From assembly GCA_001563325.1 (NCBI GenBank), contig LRSK01000142.1, forward strand, positions 1 through 5,459: a DNA stretch of 5,459 bases, read 5' to 3'. A model generated the notes under the pieces. The model saw only the letters and a program-made list of their open reading frames with translations, was not told the origin of the DNA and made no database searches. Both the position numbers and the translations under genes were made by a program. The stretch is from Candidatus Thorarchaeota archaeon SMTZ1-83. GTDB lineage: Archaea > Asgardarchaeota > Thorarchaeia > Thorarchaeales > Thorarchaeaceae. Shown here one piece after another: positions 5,072 through 5,459 of this stretch (its first letter is position 1; each line of letters begins with the position of its first letter).

Positions 5072-5459
5072 CTATCCTATTCTTCCAGTAATGAAAGCCT
5101 CTGTCCGCTCGTCCGTAGGAGCTTCCGCAATTCTGCGCGTCTTGTCAAACTCCACCAACTCGCCCAAGTAGAGAAACGCTGCCTGATCAGACACTCTGAA
5201 TGCCTGTTGAACATTGTGAGTGACGAGTATTACCGTAATCTCCTGCTTAAGTTTCATAATCAGCTCTTCAATCTTTCCGGCGCTGAGAGGGTCGAGGGCA
5301 GAAACCGGCTCGTCCATCAATAGCACAGGAGGATCAATTGACAGCGCTCGTGCTATACAGAGTCTCTGTTGTTGCCCTCCAGAGAGGTTTGGTGCCGGTT
5401 CATCGAGACTGTCCTTGACTTCGTCCAAGAGAGCGGCCCTCTTGAGAGAATCCTCGACA
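5072..5459 (-). CDS. pstB: Phosphate ABC transporter ATP-binding protein PstB, N-terminal part outside the window
   Basis: This is the C-terminal 129 codons of PstB, the cytoplasmic ATPase that powers high-affinity phosphate import with PstS, PstC and PstA. The frame is open to the right edge of the window, so the Walker A half and the start are missing; the TTG at 5428 is an internal leucine. Visible in order are the ABC signature LSGGQQQR (about 5364-5387), Walker B VLLMDEP followed by the D-loop SALDP (about 5300-5335, with Val where most PstBs have Thr after DEP), the H-loop in VTHNVQQA (about 5203-5226), and the PstB-specific end [10 protein letters not shown] followed by [10 protein letters not shown]. 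The YLGELVEF and ITGR(F/I)G signatures distinguish PstB from other ABC ATPases. It lies directly upstream of phoU with no spacer, as in a pst operon; pstSCA are presumably further right. Confidence 0.95.
   Translation of the reverse strand, partial: VEDSLKRAALLDEVKDSLDEPAPNLSGGQQQRLCIARALSIDPPVLLMDEPVSALDPLSAGKIEELIMKLKQEITVILVTHNVQQAFRVSDQAAFLYLGELVEFDKTRRIAEAPTDERTEAFITGRIG

Noticed and set aside
5072..5428. PstB fragment as a complete 118-residue protein starting at TTG 5428
   Set aside because: The frame stays open to the window edge with PstB-like residues ([15 protein letters not shown]), so the TTG is an internal leucine codon.
1..5459. Mobile elements, CRISPR arrays, tRNA or rRNA genes
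   Set aside because: No transposase or integrase motifs, no spaced direct repeats and no tRNA-like cloverleaf were seen by eye; gene spacing leaves little room for them.

Overview
The window looks like a fragment of an archaeal genome, most likely from an Asgard archaeon, perhaps Thorarchaeia-like. The main reason is a tandem pair of Rab/Ras-type small GTPases with all five G motifs, next to a zinc-ribbon protein with a long disordered linker. Archaeal-style Shine-Dalgarno sequences (GAGGTG, AGGTGG, GAGGAG) and an archaeal-looking PhoU fit this. The lineage call is inference from gene content; there is no rRNA or other marker gene here.

Layout, left to right. (1) Bases 1-1205, plus strand: the 3' part of an ATP-grasp ligase whose start lies left of the window. 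(2) 1291-2295, plus: a protein with an N-terminal CxxC/CxxC zinc ribbon, a long Pro/Ala/Glu-rich linker and a conserved-looking C-terminal helical module with one CxxC. (3) 2292-3083, minus: a TIM-barrel protein of the sugar phosphate isomerase/AP endonuclease 2 family, convergent with gene 2; the two stop codons share one CTAG. (4) 3084-3269: a short divergent intergenic region. (5) about 3270-3803 and 3867-4379, plus: two paralogous Rab-like GTPases, about half identical by hand alignment. (6) 4376-5071, minus: a PhoU-type phosphate regulator, again overlapping its convergent neighbour by 4 bases at the stops. (7) 5072-5459, minus: the C-terminal part of PstB, the phosphate-transport ATPase, running off the right edge and directly abutting phoU.

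The pstB-phoU pair is a piece of a phosphate uptake operon that continues to the right. The GTPase pair is probably a small co-directional unit, with the second gene carrying its own strong ribosome binding site. No function links all the blocks; the window reads as several short, tightly packed transcription units.

The most notable oddity is the first GTPase. Its reading frame contains no ATG, GTG or TTG upstream of the P-loop, so it must start at a rare codon (CTG 3270 is the best candidate), or the sequence carries a one-base insertion (for example in the CCC at 3268-3270) that hides an ATG at 3263. I saw no mobile element, CRISPR array, tRNA or rRNA.
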